NCBI RefSeq assembly: GCF_001426885.1
Contig: NZ_LMFP01000029.1
Span: 1 to 41,110, forward strand
Direction: 5' to 3'
Origin: Pelomonas sp. Root1444
Lineage (GTDB): Bacteria; Pseudomonadota; Gammaproteobacteria; Burkholderiales; Burkholderiaceae_C
DNA: 41,110 bases
Part shown: positions 26,875 to 36,153 of the stretch, piece by piece
Numbering within the stretch: position 1 is the stretch's first letter
How the letters are laid out: every line of letters starts with the position of its first letter
Translations under genes and position numbers: made by a program
Notes under the pieces: model-generated
Told to the model about the DNA's origin: nothing
The model's input: only the letters and a program-made list of their open reading frames with translations
The model's database searches: none

Positions 26875-26980
26875 TGATAGCGATACCAATTTGATAGCGA
26901 TAACGCGGCGTCTAAACGCCAGCGCGCATGGATTTTGGCGGCCGATGGCCCTGGGGTAACCACTCAGATAGCGTTACCAA
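26875..26980. promoter_or_regulatory. Three GATAGCG-type repeats, putative LacI-family operators
   Basis: TGATAGCGATACCAA (26875-26889), TGATAGCGATAACG (26892-26905, offset 17 bp) and GATAGCGTTACCAA (26967-26980) share the core GATAGCGNTAMC. The core is a near-palindrome with a central CG, as is common for LacI-type repressors of sugar genes. They lie 173-278 bp before the receptor start. No LacI-type gene is present in the window. Confidence 0.6.
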
Positions 26981-27152
26981 AAAACGTCAAGCTTCGCGGG
27001 CTAACCCTATCAAGAGGCCCGGCGCGGTCCATTAGATTCGCCGCGATGGTTGCGCTCTGCAACAAAAAAGAGAGCGCAATCATTCTTGGTAGTTGCGACG
27101 ACTAAAAGCATCGCAAAAGGCCGCCGAGTCCAACAGATAGCCAGGAGACATC

Positions 27153-30100
27153 ATGAACGCTGACAAATATCGACGTTTAAGCAAGAACGGACGCCGCCAT
27201 AGGCCGATCGCGATTGCCTGCCACCTGACGGCAGCGCTGTTCGCCACCACGGCAGCGCGTGCGCAAGACACCAAGCAGTCGCTGGAAACCGTCGTCGTGA
27301 CGGGTATCCGCAGTTCCCTTGAATCGTCGACCAACCTGAAGCGACAGGCCACTGGCCTCGTCGACGGCATCGTGGCCGAAGACATCGGCAAGTTCCCCGA
27401 CACCAACCTCGCCGAGTCGATGCAGCGTATCGCCGGCGTGTCCATCGACCGCAACATGAGCGGTGAGGGCTCGCGAGTCACCGTTCGCGGCGTCGGCCCG
27501 CAATTCAACATGGTGCTGCTGAACGGCCGGCAAATGCCGACCTCTGACGGCGCTGGGCGCGCCTTCGACTTCGCCAACCTGTCGTCCGACGCGATTTCCG
27601 CGCTCGAGGTGTACAAGACCGCCCGCGCGTCGTCGCCGACGGGCGGCATCGGCGCCACCATCAATGTCAAGACGGCCCGCCCGCTGGATATGCGCGAACG
27701 CATCGCCAGCATCGGCATCAAGGCCAACTATGACCAGTCGGTCTCCCGCCTGCCGGATGAGATCGCGGGCGACAAGGTCACGCCCGAGATCTCCGGCCTC
27801 TACAGCGACAGCTTTGGCAACCGCACGATCGGCATCGCGATCAGCGGCAGCTACTCCAAGCGCAGCTCGGGCTCCAACAATGCGTTCACCGGCAACGGCT
27901 GGCAGACCGTGCCCTACAACCAGCCCAACGGCGCGTTTGCCAAGCCGGCCAATCCAGACGGTTCGTTCGCTGGCCCGCTCGACGGCCTCAAGAACTTCCC
28001 CACCAGCGGCTTTACCTCGCACACGAACGACGTGCGCTACCGCACGAGCAGCCTGGACCGTGAGCGCCTGAACGGTCAGCTTGTCCTGCAGTACGCCCCC
28101 TCAAAGGACCTGAAGTTCACGCTGGACCACACGCTGGCCGTCAACGCCACCCAGAACCGGGCCATCGAGAACTCCTCCTGGTTCGGTCCATCGTTCTCGG
28201 GCTCCCTGCTCGGCGCGCCCGCCACGACGTTCTCCAGGGTGGGAGACGTCTCCGATCCGATCATCCAGACGGCCACCTGGAACGATCCCACGACGCCTGG
28301 GGTGTACACGCACGACTACGCGATGTACGCCGCCCTGTTCGCGAACAAGACGAAGTTGAATTCCACCGGTTTCAACGCCGCATGGAAGATCAGCGAAAGG
28401 CTGAACGTCGACCTCGACGCTCATTCGTCGAAGTCCCGCACCCGACCGGACAGCCCTTACGGCTCCGGCAACGTCATCGACCTGGCGCTGTTCAACCAGG
28501 GCAACACGACGATGTACTACGACCAGAAGTTCCCGGTCATGGAGTCGAAGAACCTGGCGTACGACTCGAACAAGACCACGGTCACCGGTTCTCAGTTCGA
28601 AAACAACATTTCCGATCAGGATGTCGACCAGGCACAGTTGAGCGGAACGTACAGGCTGAGTGCCGAAGACAAGCTGCTTGTGGGCCTGGGCTTCACCAAG
28701 CTGAAGAACCGTTCGGCGGGTTCCAACAACTTCCACGGCGACTGGGGCGGCATCGGTCCTCAGGGCTCGTTCAAGAACATGACCGTGGCGCAGTACAGCC
28801 TGCCCAGCTTCTTCAACCGGATTCCGGGCAGCAGCGACCCGCGCCAGTTCCCCACGTTCTTCGTGCCCAACTTCGAGGAGCTGCGCACGCAAGCCATCAA
28901 GAATGCGCAGTCGTATCGCCCGACGTCCCTGCCGCCCGGCAACCCACTGTCCGCGCAAGAGGCGGAAGACTACTTCTCGCCTTACAAGGACTTCGTCAAC
29001 GGCAACGACTGGCGCACCACCGAGAAGTCCACCTCTGCCTATGGTCAGTGGGACCACTCGTTCGACACATCGATCCCGATGAACCTGTCGGTCGGTATGC
29101 GCTACGAGCAAACCAAGATCACGTCGTCTTCTCAGGTCACCTCCTACAACGGCACCGTGTGGTACGCGGAAAACGAGGTGAGGCTGACTGGCGCTACCAC
29201 CACGTTCGGCACCAAGACGGGCAAGTACGCCTATTGGCTGCCGAGCATTGACTGGGATGCCGACCTGACGTCCAACCTCAAGGTGCGCGCCAGCTACGGT
29301 GTCAACATCGGTCGTCCGAATTTCGGAGACATGCTGGGCGGGATTGCTCTGAACGCGAACTCGGGACGCTACAACATCCACGGTGCCGGCTCGACGGGCG
29401 ACCCGGCCCTGAAGCCGCTGAAGTCCAAGAACCTCGACCTGTCTGCCGAGTACTACTACGCCAAGTCGTCCTATGTGGCAGCGGGCGCCTTCTACAAGAA
29501 GGTGAGCGACTTCTTCAGCACGAAGGTGGTTGAGCAGACCTTCGCGGGCCTGAACCAGCCCGCCAGCGGCACGTACTACAACGCCGCGCGCGCCGCAGGT
29601 ATTGCCCCCGACAGCCCCAAGCTGCTCCGCAACTACATCTTCCAGAACTACAACGGCCAGCCAGGGGTCACGATCACCGACAGCACTGATCCGAACTTCC
29701 TGAAGGGCAACATCGAGGGCATCGTCCCGGGCGCTCAACCGCTCGTGTTCGACATCACGACGCCGTCGAATGCCGGTGGCGACACCATCAAGGGCTTGGA
29801 GTTCAACTTCCAGCACATGTTCGGCAACAGTGGCTTCGGCATTTCGGGCAACTACACCTTGGTCCGGAGTGGCCTGAAGTACAACAACAACACCGCGACG
29901 ACTGCAGTGCAGTCCCCTCTGGTGGGTGTCAGCGATTCGGCCAACCTCGTGGGCTTCTTCGAGAACGACCAGTGGTCGATCCGCGCCGCCTACAACTGGC
30001 GTGATGCGTTCCTCGCGGCGACCAACGACAACGGCAACAACCCGCGGTACACCGATGCATATGGTCAGGTGGACGCCTCCATCGGCTACAAGATTGGCAA

Positions 30101-30236
30101 GAACCTGACCCTTCAGGCCGACTTGCTGAACTTGAACGATGGCTACATCCGCAACTACGGCCGTACCAAGACCCAGCACATCTCCGCCATTCAAACGGGC
30201 CGCCGTTACCTGATCGGTGCTCGCTATCGCTTCTGA
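27153..30236 (+). CDS. TonB-dependent outer-membrane receptor (Caulobacter/Xanthomonas oligosaccharide type)
   Basis: The 1027-residue product has a signal peptide ending near residue 37 (TAARA/QD) and a TonB box ETVVVTG near residue 45. A plug domain (residues about 50-170) contains FPDTNLAESMQRIAGVSIDR and RGVGPQFNMVLLNGRQMP. A long beta-barrel ends in ARYRF with a terminal Phe. The plug wording matches the TonB receptor subfamily of Caulobacter and Xanthomonas (TIGR01782) that often takes up plant oligosaccharides. AGGAG stands 5 bp before the ATG. A GH3 glycosidase and an esterase-like hydrolase follow, so it probably imports their substrates. Confidence 0.94.
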   Translation: MNADKYRRLSKNGRRHRPIAIACHLTAALFATTAARAQDTKQSLETVVVTGIRSSLESSTNLKRQATGLVDGIVAEDIGKFPDTNLAESMQRIAGVSIDRNMSGEGSRVTVRGVGPQFNMVLLNGRQMPTSDGAGRAFDFANLSSDAISALEVYKTARASSPTGGIGATINVKTARPLDMRERIASIGIKANYDQSVSRLPDEIAGDKVTPEISGLYSDSFGNRTIGIAISGSYSKRSSGSNNAFTGNGWQTVPYNQPNGAFAKPANPDGSFAGPLDGLKNFPTSGFTSHTNDVRYRTSSLDRERLNGQLVLQYAPSKDLKFTLDHTLAVNATQNRAIENSSWFGPSFSGSLLGAPATTFSRVGDVSDPIIQTATWNDPTTPGVYTHDYAMYAALFANKTKLNSTGFNAAWKISERLNVDLDAHSSKSRTRPDSPYGSGNVIDLALFNQGNTTMYYDQKFPVMESKNLAYDSNKTTVTGSQFENNISDQDVDQAQLSGTYRLSAEDKLLVGLGFTKLKNRSAGSNNFHGDWGGIGPQGSFKNMTVAQYSLPSFFNRIPGSSDPRQFPTFFVPNFEELRTQAIKNAQSYRPTSLPPGNPLSAQEAEDYFSPYKDFVNGNDWRTTEKSTSAYGQWDHSFDTSIPMNLSVGMRYEQTKITSSSQVTSYNGTVWYAENEVRLTGATTTFGTKTGKYAYWLPSIDWDADLTSNLKVRASYGVNIGRPNFGDMLGGIALNANSGRYNIHGAGSTGDPALKPLKSKNLDLSAEYYYAKSSYVAAGAFYKKVSDFFSTKVVEQTFAGLNQPASGTYYNAARAAGIAPDSPKLLRNYIFQNYNGQPGVTITDSTDPNFLKGNIEGIVPGAQPLVFDITTPSNAGGDTIKGLEFNFQHMFGNSGFGISGNYTLVRSGLKYNNNTATTAVQSPLVGVSDSANLVGFFENDQWSIRAAYNWRDAFLAATNDNGNNPRYTDAYGQVDASIGYKIGKNLTLQADLLNLNDGYIRNYGRTKTQHISAIQTGRRYLIGARYRF

Positions 30237-30249
30237 GCGTTAGTCCTTT

Positions 30250-30293
30250 GTCTGCCGGCCTCCGCCGGGAAGGGGCTTTGGGGGCCGGCAGAC
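30250..30293 (+). other. Perfect 11-bp hairpin between receptor and glycosidase genes
   Basis: GTCTGCCGGCC (30250-30260) and GGCCGGCAGAC (30283-30293) are exact inverted copies with a 22-base loop. There is no U-run after it, so it is more likely an mRNA stability or processing element, or a partial attenuator, than a full terminator. It begins 14 bp after the receptor stop. Confidence 0.65.
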
Positions 30294-30328
30294 CTCTCGA
30301 TGTGCGAACGACATTCCCGGAGACGCGT

Positions 30329-32950
30329 TTGAAGTCCCTCCCCACCGCCTGCCTCGCGCTCGCCATGGTGTTCAGCGGCATGGTGCATGCCGCCGGTGCT
30401 GATGCCGACACCCAGGCCCGCCAGATCGTCTCGAAGCTCACGCTCGACGAGAAGGTGGAACAACTGCTCAACGGCGCGCCGGCCGTCCCGCGCCTGAACA
30501 TCCCCGCCTACAACTGGTGGACCGAGTCGCTGCACGGCGCCTTCGGCCCAGGCGCCACCACCAACTTCCCGCAGCCCGTCGGCCTGGCCGCGAGCTTCAA
30601 CGACAAGTTGATGCAGGACGTGGCCGCCAGCATCAGCACCGAGGTGCAGGCCGTGTATGCGCTGGGGCGCCACAAGCCCAACCCGAACCGCATCGGCGGT
30701 GCGCTGAACACCTGGTCGCCCAACATCAACATCTTCCGCGACCCCCGCTGGGGCCGCGGCCAGGAAACCTATGGCGAGGACCCATTCCTCACCGCCGAGC
30801 TCGGCAAGGCCTACGTGCGCGGCATGCAGGGGCCCGACGCAGCACGGCCCCTCGTCATTGCCAGCCCCAAGCACTTCGCGGTGCACAGCGGGCCGGAGTC
30901 CACGCGGCATTCGGTGGACGTGTGGGTGTCGGCGCAGGACCTGGAGGACACCTACCTGCCCGCCTTCCGCGCCGCCATGGTGGATGCGCAGGCCGGCTCC
31001 ATCATGTGCGCCTACAACCGCGTCAACGGCGAACCGGCATGCGCCAGCCAGAGCCTGCTGGTGAAGACGCTGCGCGAGGATTGGAAGTTCAAGGGTTATG
31101 TGGTGTCGGACTGCGACGCGGTCGTCGACATCAGCGTCAACCACAAGTACGCGGTCGATGCCGCCGCCGGGGCCGCTGCGGCGCTCAAGGCCGGCGTGGA
31201 CAACGAGTGCAACGGCGCGACGCTGGCGCACAAGCCCGGCCTCGGCGAGCCCTACAAGGAAGCGCTGAAGCGTGGCTATATCCGCCAGGCCGACATCGAC
31301 ACGGCCCTCGTGCGCCTGTTCTCGGCCCGCATCCGCGCCGGCGACCTGCCTGGCCTGGCCGAGCGCCAGTTCCCCGCCGGAAGCGCCATCAACTCGCCGG
31401 CGCACCGCGCGCTGGCGTTGCGCTCGGCCGTCGAGAGCATCGTGCTGCTGAAGAACGACGGCGCATTGCCGCTGAAGGGCTCGGCGCGTATTGCCGTCGT
31501 CGGCCCGCTGGCGGACGCGCGCCGTGTGATGCGCGGCAACTATTCATCAGGCAACACCGGGCCCACGCTGACCGTGTTTGAGGGCCTGCGCGAGCAGTTC
31601 ACGCCGGCGCAGGTGGAGCTCGTCCCATTCAGCCCGTCCATCACCGATGGTGACCCGGTGCCGCAGCAGGTCTTCGTCACGCCCGATGGCAGCGCCGGCC
31701 TGAAGGCCAGCTACTTCAAGCTGCAGGCTGGCTCGCCGAACGACATCGGCAAGCGTCGCTTCGAGGCCCAGCCCGTGGGAAGCCATGCCGTTGCGCAGAT
31801 CGAATCGCGCCCGCAGGAGTTCACCGAGGTCGGCACGACGGTTCGCACCGTCTGGACGGGCGCCTTCATCGCGCCCGAGACCGGCAGCTACCGGCTGGGT
31901 GTGGCCGGCATGAAGGGCCACGTGCGCATCGCCGGGCGCGACGTCGTGCTGGCCAGGCAGCCCACGCGCTGGGCCGAGCCTGTCGCGCTGACGCAGGTGG
32001 ACCTGAAGAAGGGCGAGCGCTATGCGCTGCAGTTCGAAGCCGAATCCGGCGTCGGCGCCCCGCCGGGCATGGTCTGGAAGCGTGTGTCGCGCCAGCCCGT
32101 GGCCGAACTGCGCGCGGCCGCGGCGAAGGCCGACGTGGTGGTCGCCGTCGTCGGGCTCACCTCCGACCTCGAAGGCGAGGAGATGCCCGTCAAGATCGAC
32201 GGCTTCAGCGGCGGGGACCGCACCAAGCTCGACCTGCCGGCCGACCAGCGCGCCTACCTGCAGGAAGTGGCCAAATCGGCCAAGCCGGTGGTGGTGGTGA
32301 ACCTGAGCGGCAGCGCCATCGACCTGTCGTGGGCGCACGCCAACGCGGCGGCCGTCATTCAGGCGTGGTACCCAGGGGAGGGCGGTGGACAGGCCATTGC
32401 GCAGGTGCTGGCCGGCGCGGCCAACCCGGCCGGGCGCCTGCCGGTCACGTTCTACAAGAGCGCGGACGACCTGCCGCCCTTCGACGACTACCGCATGGCC
32501 GGCCGCACCTACCGCTTCTTCGACAAGCCGGTGGTCTACCCCTTCGGCCACGGCCTGAGCTACTCGACCTTCCGCTACGAGCCGGTGAAGGTGGAGGTGC
32601 TGGATGACGGCAAGGCGGCCCCGAGCGTCGTCGTGCGCACCGCCATCACCAACACCAGCGCGCGCGATGGCGACGAAGTGGCCCAGCTCTACCTCACGCC
32701 GCCGCGCTTCGAAGGCGCCCCGAAGCTGGCGCTGCGCGGCTTCCAGCGCTTGCACCTGAAGGCCGGCGAGCGGCGCGAGGTGAGCTGGCGCCTCGACGCC
32801 CGCGACCTCAGCTTTGTCGACCGCGACGGCGTGCGTCAGGTCATGCCCGGCAGCTACCGCGTCAGCGTCGGCGGCGGCCAACCCGACACCGGCGCGCCGG
32901 CTGAAAGCACCACGTTCTCGCTCGCCCGGCCGCTGACGCTGCCGCGCTGA
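30329..32950 (+). CDS. Secreted GH3 glycosidase with PA14 insert
   Basis: From TTG 30329 the product has 873 residues. The signal peptide is MKSLPTACLALAMVFSGMVHA. The GH3 N-terminal barrel shows NWWTESLHG, RDPRWGRGQETYGEDP and nucleophile Asp261 in VVSDCDAV. A PA14 domain (residues about 455-590) is inserted in the C-terminal GH3 sandwich, and a fibronectin III-like domain (residues about 770-870) closes the protein. This architecture is seen in beta-xylosidases and beta-glucosidases; which sugar is cut cannot be decided. TTG is chosen because a GGAGA ribosome site lies 6 bp upstream and the signal peptide begins there. An upstream ATG frame runs through the hairpin. Confidence 0.9.
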   Translation: MKSLPTACLALAMVFSGMVHAAGADADTQARQIVSKLTLDEKVEQLLNGAPAVPRLNIPAYNWWTESLHGAFGPGATTNFPQPVGLAASFNDKLMQDVAASISTEVQAVYALGRHKPNPNRIGGALNTWSPNINIFRDPRWGRGQETYGEDPFLTAELGKAYVRGMQGPDAARPLVIASPKHFAVHSGPESTRHSVDVWVSAQDLEDTYLPAFRAAMVDAQAGSIMCAYNRVNGEPACASQSLLVKTLREDWKFKGYVVSDCDAVVDISVNHKYAVDAAAGAAAALKAGVDNECNGATLAHKPGLGEPYKEALKRGYIRQADIDTALVRLFSARIRAGDLPGLAERQFPAGSAINSPAHRALALRSAVESIVLLKNDGALPLKGSARIAVVGPLADARRVMRGNYSSGNTGPTLTVFEGLREQFTPAQVELVPFSPSITDGDPVPQQVFVTPDGSAGLKASYFKLQAGSPNDIGKRRFEAQPVGSHAVAQIESRPQEFTEVGTTVRTVWTGAFIAPETGSYRLGVAGMKGHVRIAGRDVVLARQPTRWAEPVALTQVDLKKGERYALQFEAESGVGAPPGMVWKRVSRQPVAELRAAAAKADVVVAVVGLTSDLEGEEMPVKIDGFSGGDRTKLDLPADQRAYLQEVAKSAKPVVVVNLSGSAIDLSWAHANAAAVIQAWYPGEGGGQAIAQVLAGAANPAGRLPVTFYKSADDLPPFDDYRMAGRTYRFFDKPVVYPFGHGLSYSTFRYEPVKVEVLDDGKAAPSVVVRTAITNTSARDGDEVAQLYLTPPRFEGAPKLALRGFQRLHLKAGERREVSWRLDARDLSFVDRDGVRQVMPGSYRVSVGGGQPDTGAPAESTTFSLARPLTLPR

Positions 32951-32981
32951 TCAAACCTCTCGAACCGTATCTCTCGTGACC

Positions 32982-33896
32982 ATGAAATCACTGCGTTCCT
33001 CCCTGTTCGCCGTCCTGCTCGCCACGACGGGCGGCGCCTTCGCCCAGGACGGCACCATCTACCCGCTCTCGGCCATCGCCGAGCCCAACGCGATCAAGCT
33101 GGGCACGGGCGGCGTCAACAACCAGCCGGCGTCCGAGAGCTGGTTCAAGCAGTGGGGCGAGCCCATGGTGCGCAACGTCACCACGGCCACGCTGACGCCC
33201 TACCTGCCGGCGCCGGGCAAGGGCAATGGCGCGGCGGTGCTCGTCGCGCCGGGCGGCGGCTTCCGCTGGCTGTCCATCAACAACGAGGGCTGGAAGGTGG
33301 CGCAGGCCCTGGCCGACAAGGGCATCGCGGCTTTCGTGCTCAAGTACCGCCTGCACCCGACGCCTGACACGATCGACCGCTTCAAGCAGTCGATGGACCG
33401 CATGTTCACCGCCGCGAGCAGCAACACGGACGGCAACCCCCGCGCCGTCGTGCCCGACTTGAACAACCAGCTCGCCGACGCCGAGGCGGCCTATGCGCTC
33501 ATCGTGTCGCGCGCCAAGGAGTGGGGCGTGGACACCAAGCGCCTGGGCATGATGGGCTTCTCGGCCGGCGCGGGCTTGACGATGCACAGCACGCTGAACT
33601 CCAAGACCATGAAGCTCGCCTTCATCGCCCCGATCTACGGCGGCATGGGCCCGGTCGACGTGCCCAAGGACGCCCCGCCCATGTTCACCGCCATTGCGGC
33701 CGACGACTTCCTGTTCAAGGGCCAGTTCGGCGTGGTGAAGTCCTGGTTCGATGCCGGCAAGCCGGTCGAGTTCCACCTCTACCAGAACGGCGGCCACGGT
33801 TTCGGCCTGGGCTACCCAGGCAACACCGCCAACGGCTGGTTCCCGGTGTTCCACCACTGGCTGGACGTGAACGGCTTCCTTAAAGCCAAGCCCTGA
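32982..33896 (+). CDS. Secreted alpha/beta-hydrolase, acetyl-xylan-esterase-like
   Basis: The 304-residue protein has a signal peptide (MKSLRSSLFAVLLATTGGAFA). The alpha/beta-hydrolase fold shows the oxyanion-hole segment VAPGGGFRWLS, nucleophile Ser194 in GFSAGAG, a likely acid at Asp241/Asp242 in IAADDFLF, and His272 in NGGHGFG. This combination resembles BD-FAE/xylan-esterase-type hydrolases that remove acetyl groups from hemicellulose. A GTG at 32976 is an alternative start. It follows the glycosidase by 31 bp. No terminator is evident within the 180 bp behind it. Confidence 0.82.
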   Translation: MKSLRSSLFAVLLATTGGAFAQDGTIYPLSAIAEPNAIKLGTGGVNNQPASESWFKQWGEPMVRNVTTATLTPYLPAPGKGNGAAVLVAPGGGFRWLSINNEGWKVAQALADKGIAAFVLKYRLHPTPDTIDRFKQSMDRMFTAASSNTDGNPRAVVPDLNNQLADAEAAYALIVSRAKEWGVDTKRLGMMGFSAGAGLTMHSTLNSKTMKLAFIAPIYGGMGPVDVPKDAPPMFTAIAADDFLFKGQFGVVKSWFDAGKPVEFHLYQNGGHGFGLGYPGNTANGWFPVFHHWLDVNGFLKAKP

Positions 33897-34078
33897 TCAG
33901 AAAACGGTCTGCAGGAGAGCATCCTTCGCGACCCACGGCTTCCGCCGGCGAGTACGTCGTGCACACGCAAGATGACCACGGCGCGGGTGCCGCGCTCCGG
34001 GCTGTGGAGGCGCCACCTGAAGCTCGCCAGCATCGGTACCGTAGAAACCGAAGCGGCGCATCTTGGTTCCCTGCAGTC

Positions 34079-34681
34079 CTATCCGCCGTCATCCTCTCCG
34101 GTCGCCGCCGTTGCCTCGCCATGCCAGCGCCGCAAGGCCCGTTGGAAGAACAGGGTGTTGGGTAGCTGCAGGCTGGTGCCGTTGCTCGCGTCGCCGCTTT
34201 CGCGCAGCGTGGTGTAGACGAGGTTGATGTCCGCGACCCTTCCTTTGACGAGGGGTGTGCCGCCAGGCTCCAGCAGTTCCACGACGTCACCGACGCGGAA
34301 GGCGCGTGTGATGTAGATCAGCAGCGCGCAGAACAGGTTGGACAGCACGCTCCATGCGGCGAAGAAGGCAACCGCGGCGACGGTGGCGAAGCCGGTGAAG
34401 GCTGACCACAGCACGGCGCCGGAAACGCCGAACCGCTCCAGCGCCCATAGCAGCGCGCTGCCATAGACCAGCACGGCTGCGATGCGCAGGAAGAGGGTGG
34501 CGAAGTTGACGGGCAGGCCGTAGGTGCGGCTGGCGCGGCGCATCAGCTGTCGGGCCAGCCGCATCGCCAGCCACGCGGCCAGGCTGATGAGCAGCACTTC
34601 CAGCAGCGGCACCAATGTGTCGAGCCAGTCTGCCGCCCAGCCGGGCAAGCGTTCATGCAGGGACTGCAGCAGTTTTCTCAT
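34079..34681 (-). CDS. Small MscS-type mechanosensitive channel
   Basis: The 200-residue protein has three predicted membrane segments (residues about 25-48, 62-82 and 92-125). The beta-domain of the MscS family follows, with FRVGDVVEL and GRVADINLVYTTLRE near residues 131-160, and NTLFFQRALRR at the end. It is shorter than MscS (286 residues) because the C-terminal alpha/beta domain is missing. Such channels release solutes on osmotic downshock. It lies 160 bp behind the solute-binding protein gene in the same direction. Confidence 0.85.
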   Translation of the reverse strand: MRKLLQSLHERLPGWAADWLDTLVPLLEVLLISLAAWLAMRLARQLMRRASRTYGLPVNFATLFLRIAAVLVYGSALLWALERFGVSGAVLWSAFTGFATVAAVAFFAAWSVLSNLFCALLIYITRAFRVGDVVELLEPGGTPLVKGRVADINLVYTTLRESGDASNGTSLQLPNTLFFQRALRRWHGEATAATGEDDGG

Positions 34682-34843
34682 GGACTTGGGCGATCGCGAG
34701 CGCTCATCCGTGGCGCCGGGGCGTTAGTTTCACCCCTTTCAGGGCCACCCCGAAGATCTGGCGAGATGCCTTGAACGTCGTGAACCGCCCTGAGGCCAGT
34801 CCAGTCCCGTGCAGGCCCGTTGGCTTGAATCAGGCGGTCGTGA

Positions 34844-35731
34844 TCAGCTGCGCTTCACCTGCTTTGGATGAGGGCGGCCCTTTCGGCCCTTTTCAGGGGA
34901 CGGGTCGGGAGGCCTCTCCGTGTTGCGACAGCCCACCGTCGACAACCCGTACTGGGCCAGCGCCTGGATCCACGGCTGTGAGCAGGCCACGGCGGCCACG
35001 GCGTCCAGCACCTCTTTGGAGCTGTCGTCGTTGAGCATTTGAACGAGCACCCGGCGCACGACGACCTGAGGCTCGGGAAATGACGTCGACCTGAACGATA
35101 CGGGGCATGAGACGTGAGGTCGTGTCCCTGCAAGTTCGGATTTGCTGATGACGACGAAATCGACGCGTCCGAGGCAGAGCTTGCCCAGGTTGCTGATGTG
35201 ATCTTGCGCGTCCTCTCGAAACACCTTGCCGTCCGCGATCGCCGGCCCCAGCAAGCGATAGACGTGGCCTGCAATGCCGCCTAGCTTCAGTCCGTTCAGG
35301 TTGTCCAGCGAAGACACGTTCAAAGGACGCACACTGACGATGAGGTTCTCATCAACCATCACCGGTTCGGACCATGTGCCAAGCTGTTGGGCCGCCGGCA
35401 CGAGGAACTCGGGCGCCAGAAACAGCGCCACCCCGGAGAACGCCCGGTCGCTCAGCGCCAGCTCCAGTCGGCGCCTGGGCACGTTGTCGAGGTGGAGCTT
35501 CTTGCGCCCGTCCAGGGCCTGGTTGAGCAGCTCGACGAAGGTCCTGGCCAGGCCAGCCGTTCGCTCCGTCCCTATGGGAACGAATGGGGGCTGGCCGTAG
35601 CTGTTCATCGCAGGCAATGAAGGCTCCGCCCATGCCAGCTGAGCCGCGGGGCTGAGCGCCATGACGAAAGCGAACGCAGGCAAACGGCCGAGCTGCCTGC
35701 TTGACGTCGCCAGCGGTTTACCCCTTGCCAT
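34844..35731 (-). CDS. Periplasmic family-3 solute-binding-like protein
   Basis: The 295-residue product has an N-terminal signal peptide (hydrophobic run LPAFAFVMALSPAAQLAWA, cleavage near residue 35). The fold resembles extracellular solute-binding proteins of family 3: an early NSYGQPPFVPIG, then GLARTFVELLNQALDG, and a hinge around GIAGHVYRLLGP. No permease or ATPase gene is nearby, so it may act as a sensor input or an orphan binding protein. The last 25 residues are strongly basic and outside the fold. The ligand is unknown. Confidence 0.68.
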   Translation of the reverse strand: MARGKPLATSSRQLGRLPAFAFVMALSPAAQLAWAEPSLPAMNSYGQPPFVPIGTERTAGLARTFVELLNQALDGRKKLHLDNVPRRRLELALSDRAFSGVALFLAPEFLVPAAQQLGTWSEPVMVDENLIVSVRPLNVSSLDNLNGLKLGGIAGHVYRLLGPAIADGKVFREDAQDHISNLGKLCLGRVDFVVISKSELAGTRPHVSCPVSFRSTSFPEPQVVVRRVLVQMLNDDSSKEVLDAVAAVACSQPWIQALAQYGLSTVGCRNTERPPDPSPEKGRKGRPHPKQVKRS

Positions 35732-36105
35732 GCCCAGTCCGGTGGGTTGTATTGACCGTCAAGCCGCCTGCGCCGGTGAAGCGATCCTCCATGCAAAGAG
35801 ATGTTAGGTCCGCACCGCCCCGGGCAGCAAATTTTCACTGCCATTCCGCATCCGCGTCGCATCGATGAGACCTTCACCGGAACCGCAAGAGGCTGGCAGC
35901 GAACGGAACTCAATCATCGCGGTGACCTTCATCACGTCGTGACAGAGCACCGGGTTGACGCCCCACGCGAGCGCGAGCCGCCGCGCCGTGGCGCGCGGCC
36001 GTTCGTCCCGCATCGCCGCACATGGTTCGCTTGCCTGCCTTGTGCGGACGTTGCGTTCTTCACGTGGATGGCGCCCCCGGGGCGGCTCCTGAAGTTGCGA
36101 CGTCG
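35732..36105. other. Gene-free stretch between solute-binding protein and cytochrome c
   Basis: About 0.37 kb with only short overlapping open frames on both strands and no supporting start or family. I see no promoter or repeat that stands out. Confidence 0.5.
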
Positions 36106-36131
36106 TAAAAAAGAACAGGTCCCGCAGGACC
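36106..36131 (-). terminator. Possible terminator after cytochrome c
   Basis: On the minus strand GGTCC-TGCG-GGACC is followed by TGTTCTTTTTT. The stem is only 5 bp but the T-run is good. It lies 23 bp behind the cytochrome c stop. Confidence 0.6.
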
Positions 36132-36153
36132 CGTCTTCAGGAGCTTGTCGGCC

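Noticed and set aside
26630-27152. Riboswitch before the TonB receptor gene
   Set aside because: No cobalamin-box or other known riboswitch core is visible; the repeats look like protein-binding sites.
28101-30194. Long minus-strand open frame opposite the TonB receptor
   Set aside because: Composition is dominated by Val/Arg/Gly with no domain, while the plus strand encodes a complete receptor.
35804-36013. Small minus-strand open frame between the solute-binding protein and cytochrome c genes
   Set aside because: There is no ribosome site or known motif and other frames overlap it equally.
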